A stretch of DNA of 64,000 nt, taken from positions 20,001-84,000 of the forward strand of contig JAWZYU010000699.1 in NCBI GenBank assembly GCA_038380435.1, written 5' to 3'. The position numbers were made by a program, and so were the translations under genes. A model generated the notes under the pieces. It worked only from the letters and a program-made list of their open reading frames with translations, did no database searches and was not told where the DNA came from. Each line of letters starts with the position of its first letter. Position 1 is the first letter of the stretch. Below, in pieces: positions 59,401-62,400 of the stretch. The DNA comes from Ryuthela nishihirai (taxonomy: Eukaryota > Arthropoda > Arachnida > Araneae > Heptathelidae).

Positions 59401-62400
59401 TTTGAATGGTTTCGGAGAAGAGTGAATCAGGAAGAAAAAAATTGTGTAAAAAGCATCAGCTGATTAAGCTATTATCAAAGTCTTGGTCACTGACACTCCA
59501 TCTGAAATACTGATTTTGTCAACTCAAAGACAAACAGTAATTAACCCTGCTCACTCCATAATGCTACACAAATATATATTCATATATATTTTTTGTTCAT
59601 ATCTCCAAAGTGGCTGTCTTTATTTTTTCAAAATGCCCATATAATATTAATCTCCAATACTATTACTATTATTACAATTTGAATTTTGATGTTTTACTGA
59701 AATTTTAAATTTCATGCATAGTTATCAGTTAGGAATAAAAAAAAATCACATTAACCCAGACCTTCTAATTTTCATTAGATATGATTTATTCAACAGACTG
59801 AAATAAGCCCATAAAAACTCAATTCTTCCACATATTTTTTACACTGAATCTCTACAAGATTCATTTTAAGTTTTTCTAATACATTATATCTAATATTTCA
59901 AGCTGAATTACAAATGATAACAGTAACATTTTACTTGATGATGATGTGTGTGTGGAAAAACTGGCAAAAAAAAAGATTTCTGAATCTTTAAAATCAGATA
60001 TTTGGAAAGTACTACTAACACCGATCCTTCCTGTAAATACTAGATTAAGGTACAACTCAAATATTTTTTTATTAATAAAGTAAATATAAAGAGACAATAT
60101 ATAGGTATAATTAAATGCATTTGTATAAAATAAGAATTATTTACCCGAGCATCAAGTTGAGCTCCTGCCATAACAAGATATTGCACAACAGGGAAATGTT
60201 TCTTTTCCACAGCCAGCATTAATGGTGTAAAAAGATTATTGTTCATATGATCAAGACAAGCTCCAGCCTGCAATAATGTTAGTCATCTTACTTCTAGCAA
60301 TTTCAAAAACAATCTTTTAATGTGTAATTGCATCATATAAATGGTTAAAAAATTATGAAAAAATTATTTTGACAGAAATATGGAGTGTCAGAAAATTTTG
60401 TAATACATATACATATTGAGTGGAAAATATACAGGATGCAAAATAGGTCACTTCACTATGAATAATTATTTCATCAGTCTAAATGAAGCTACTTTTCTGC
60501 ATCATTTATAACTAACTCTTACTGTACATAATATTAAATATGATTAAAAAGAAAAAAAAACACTAAATTAATTTGTAAAAAAATATATATATATTTAAAA
60601 ACACACTATAAGACACCAATTATTTTTCAGGATATACATATACTCAGGTGAGTTGTAAATCCCCCACAGATGCAGCTTCATAAATATTAAATGGCAGATT
60701 GCAAGTTGTTAGCAGCAGGTGACAACATTTTCTATGGTGGCATTAATAATCTGCATTTTTTCATGCATGTCAGTTAATGATTAGTTATTCTTACAGGATG
60801 AAAGATGGTGACTATATTGTAGGAATGTACAATTAAAAAACAGAAGGCTAATGTCTGCTTTCTGTGGGAAAAATGGCATTTGACTAAGGATATTCACAAA
60901 GAAATGCTTCCATTGTCTAGCAAAAACTGTTTGCCATTTAAGGCTACTTACTACTGAATTGAAAAATGTGTACAGGGAAGTTTACTGTCTTGAAGTTTCA
61001 AATTATTTGAAACTTCAAGACAGTACAAGGTCAGGACATCCAGTTGAAGCTGCAACTGACACAATTTGTGGCCCAAGTGGAATCATTGATTTGAGATGAT
61101 AGATGGGTAAAGATTGATAATGTAGATGTTCTCATAGTTTAACATATAGCATAATTACCTCAAATTTCAAAAAGTGTGTGCATGATATCCAAAGAAATGA
61201 AACCTGAATACAAAATGCACTGCATGGGATTTGCATTGGAACACCTGCATCATATGAGGCAGAGAAATAAAATGCTGAACAGGATTGTTACTGGTGATGA
61301 AATGTGGGTCACCACTTCCAACTCAAATCAAAATGTGTATCAATGCAATGGAAGCATCCTCGTTCACCCATAACAAAGAAATTCAGGGCTGTGCCATCAG
61401 CAGGGAAAATAACAATGACTGTATTCTGAGACTGTCATGGTGTTCTTGTGCATTTGCGAAAGGCTGTACACTGAAAGAGCTTACAAACTCAATTCATGGA
61501 AAATGGACTGGGTTACTGAAATGTTAGAGTACTACTGTTGCATGACTAAGCAAGATCAGATACAGCAAGTGCAACCCAAGGACCCATTAATTATTTGAAA
61601 TGGAAATTTCTTTATCATCACGCTACAGCCCTGATGCCATTCATTTGGTCCACTTAAACACTATTATGGTGGTAAACGTTTTTCCGATATGTGGAGATTG
61701 AAAATGATATATGTCACTGATACAACGAAAACTGACAAATTTTTAAGCAAGTTTCTAGAATTTGATAAAATGCTGAGACAAGGATATAAATGTTTTGGAA
61801 ATTATGCTGAAAAACAAATGCTATGTTAGGTAGTTTTCCAGATTTCTTTTTTTTTTTTTTCTGATTTTTTATTTTGACTTATTGATTTTCCCTCATACTA
61901 CAGGTGTGATGGCAAACCACTGATACATGTCAAATAGTGACACATGAAGGTATTTTTAAGTGATGTGAAGTGTGGCCTAGTGGTTAGCATGCTTGGTTAC
62001 TGAACAATATGATTTTAATAATTTTTTTAAGCCCTGGATAAGGCATATTTCTTTTCTTGTTCTGGTGAGGCCTCATGTTCCTCACAAATCTTCTCTATGG
62101 TGTATTAAACTCAGTCCTCCATAAGATAATCTGGCAAGCAGATGCTTGAGAGGTAACATTTTGTATACTTTCACATAATAATCCCCCTTTTTATTCCAAT
62201 TTTTCAGTCAGAAAAAAATGGGTATGACCATTATATAAAGATTTTGACTTGTGTGTGTAAATTGGATGAAAGTATTATCTGTTTCAAACTTGAAAATGCT
62301 AAATAAAAATAGCCTGATAAGAAAATATTCCAAATTTATAGCTTTATACCTATTGTTACAAAACAGATTTTACTTGCAAATCTACAAACATAAAACTAAG

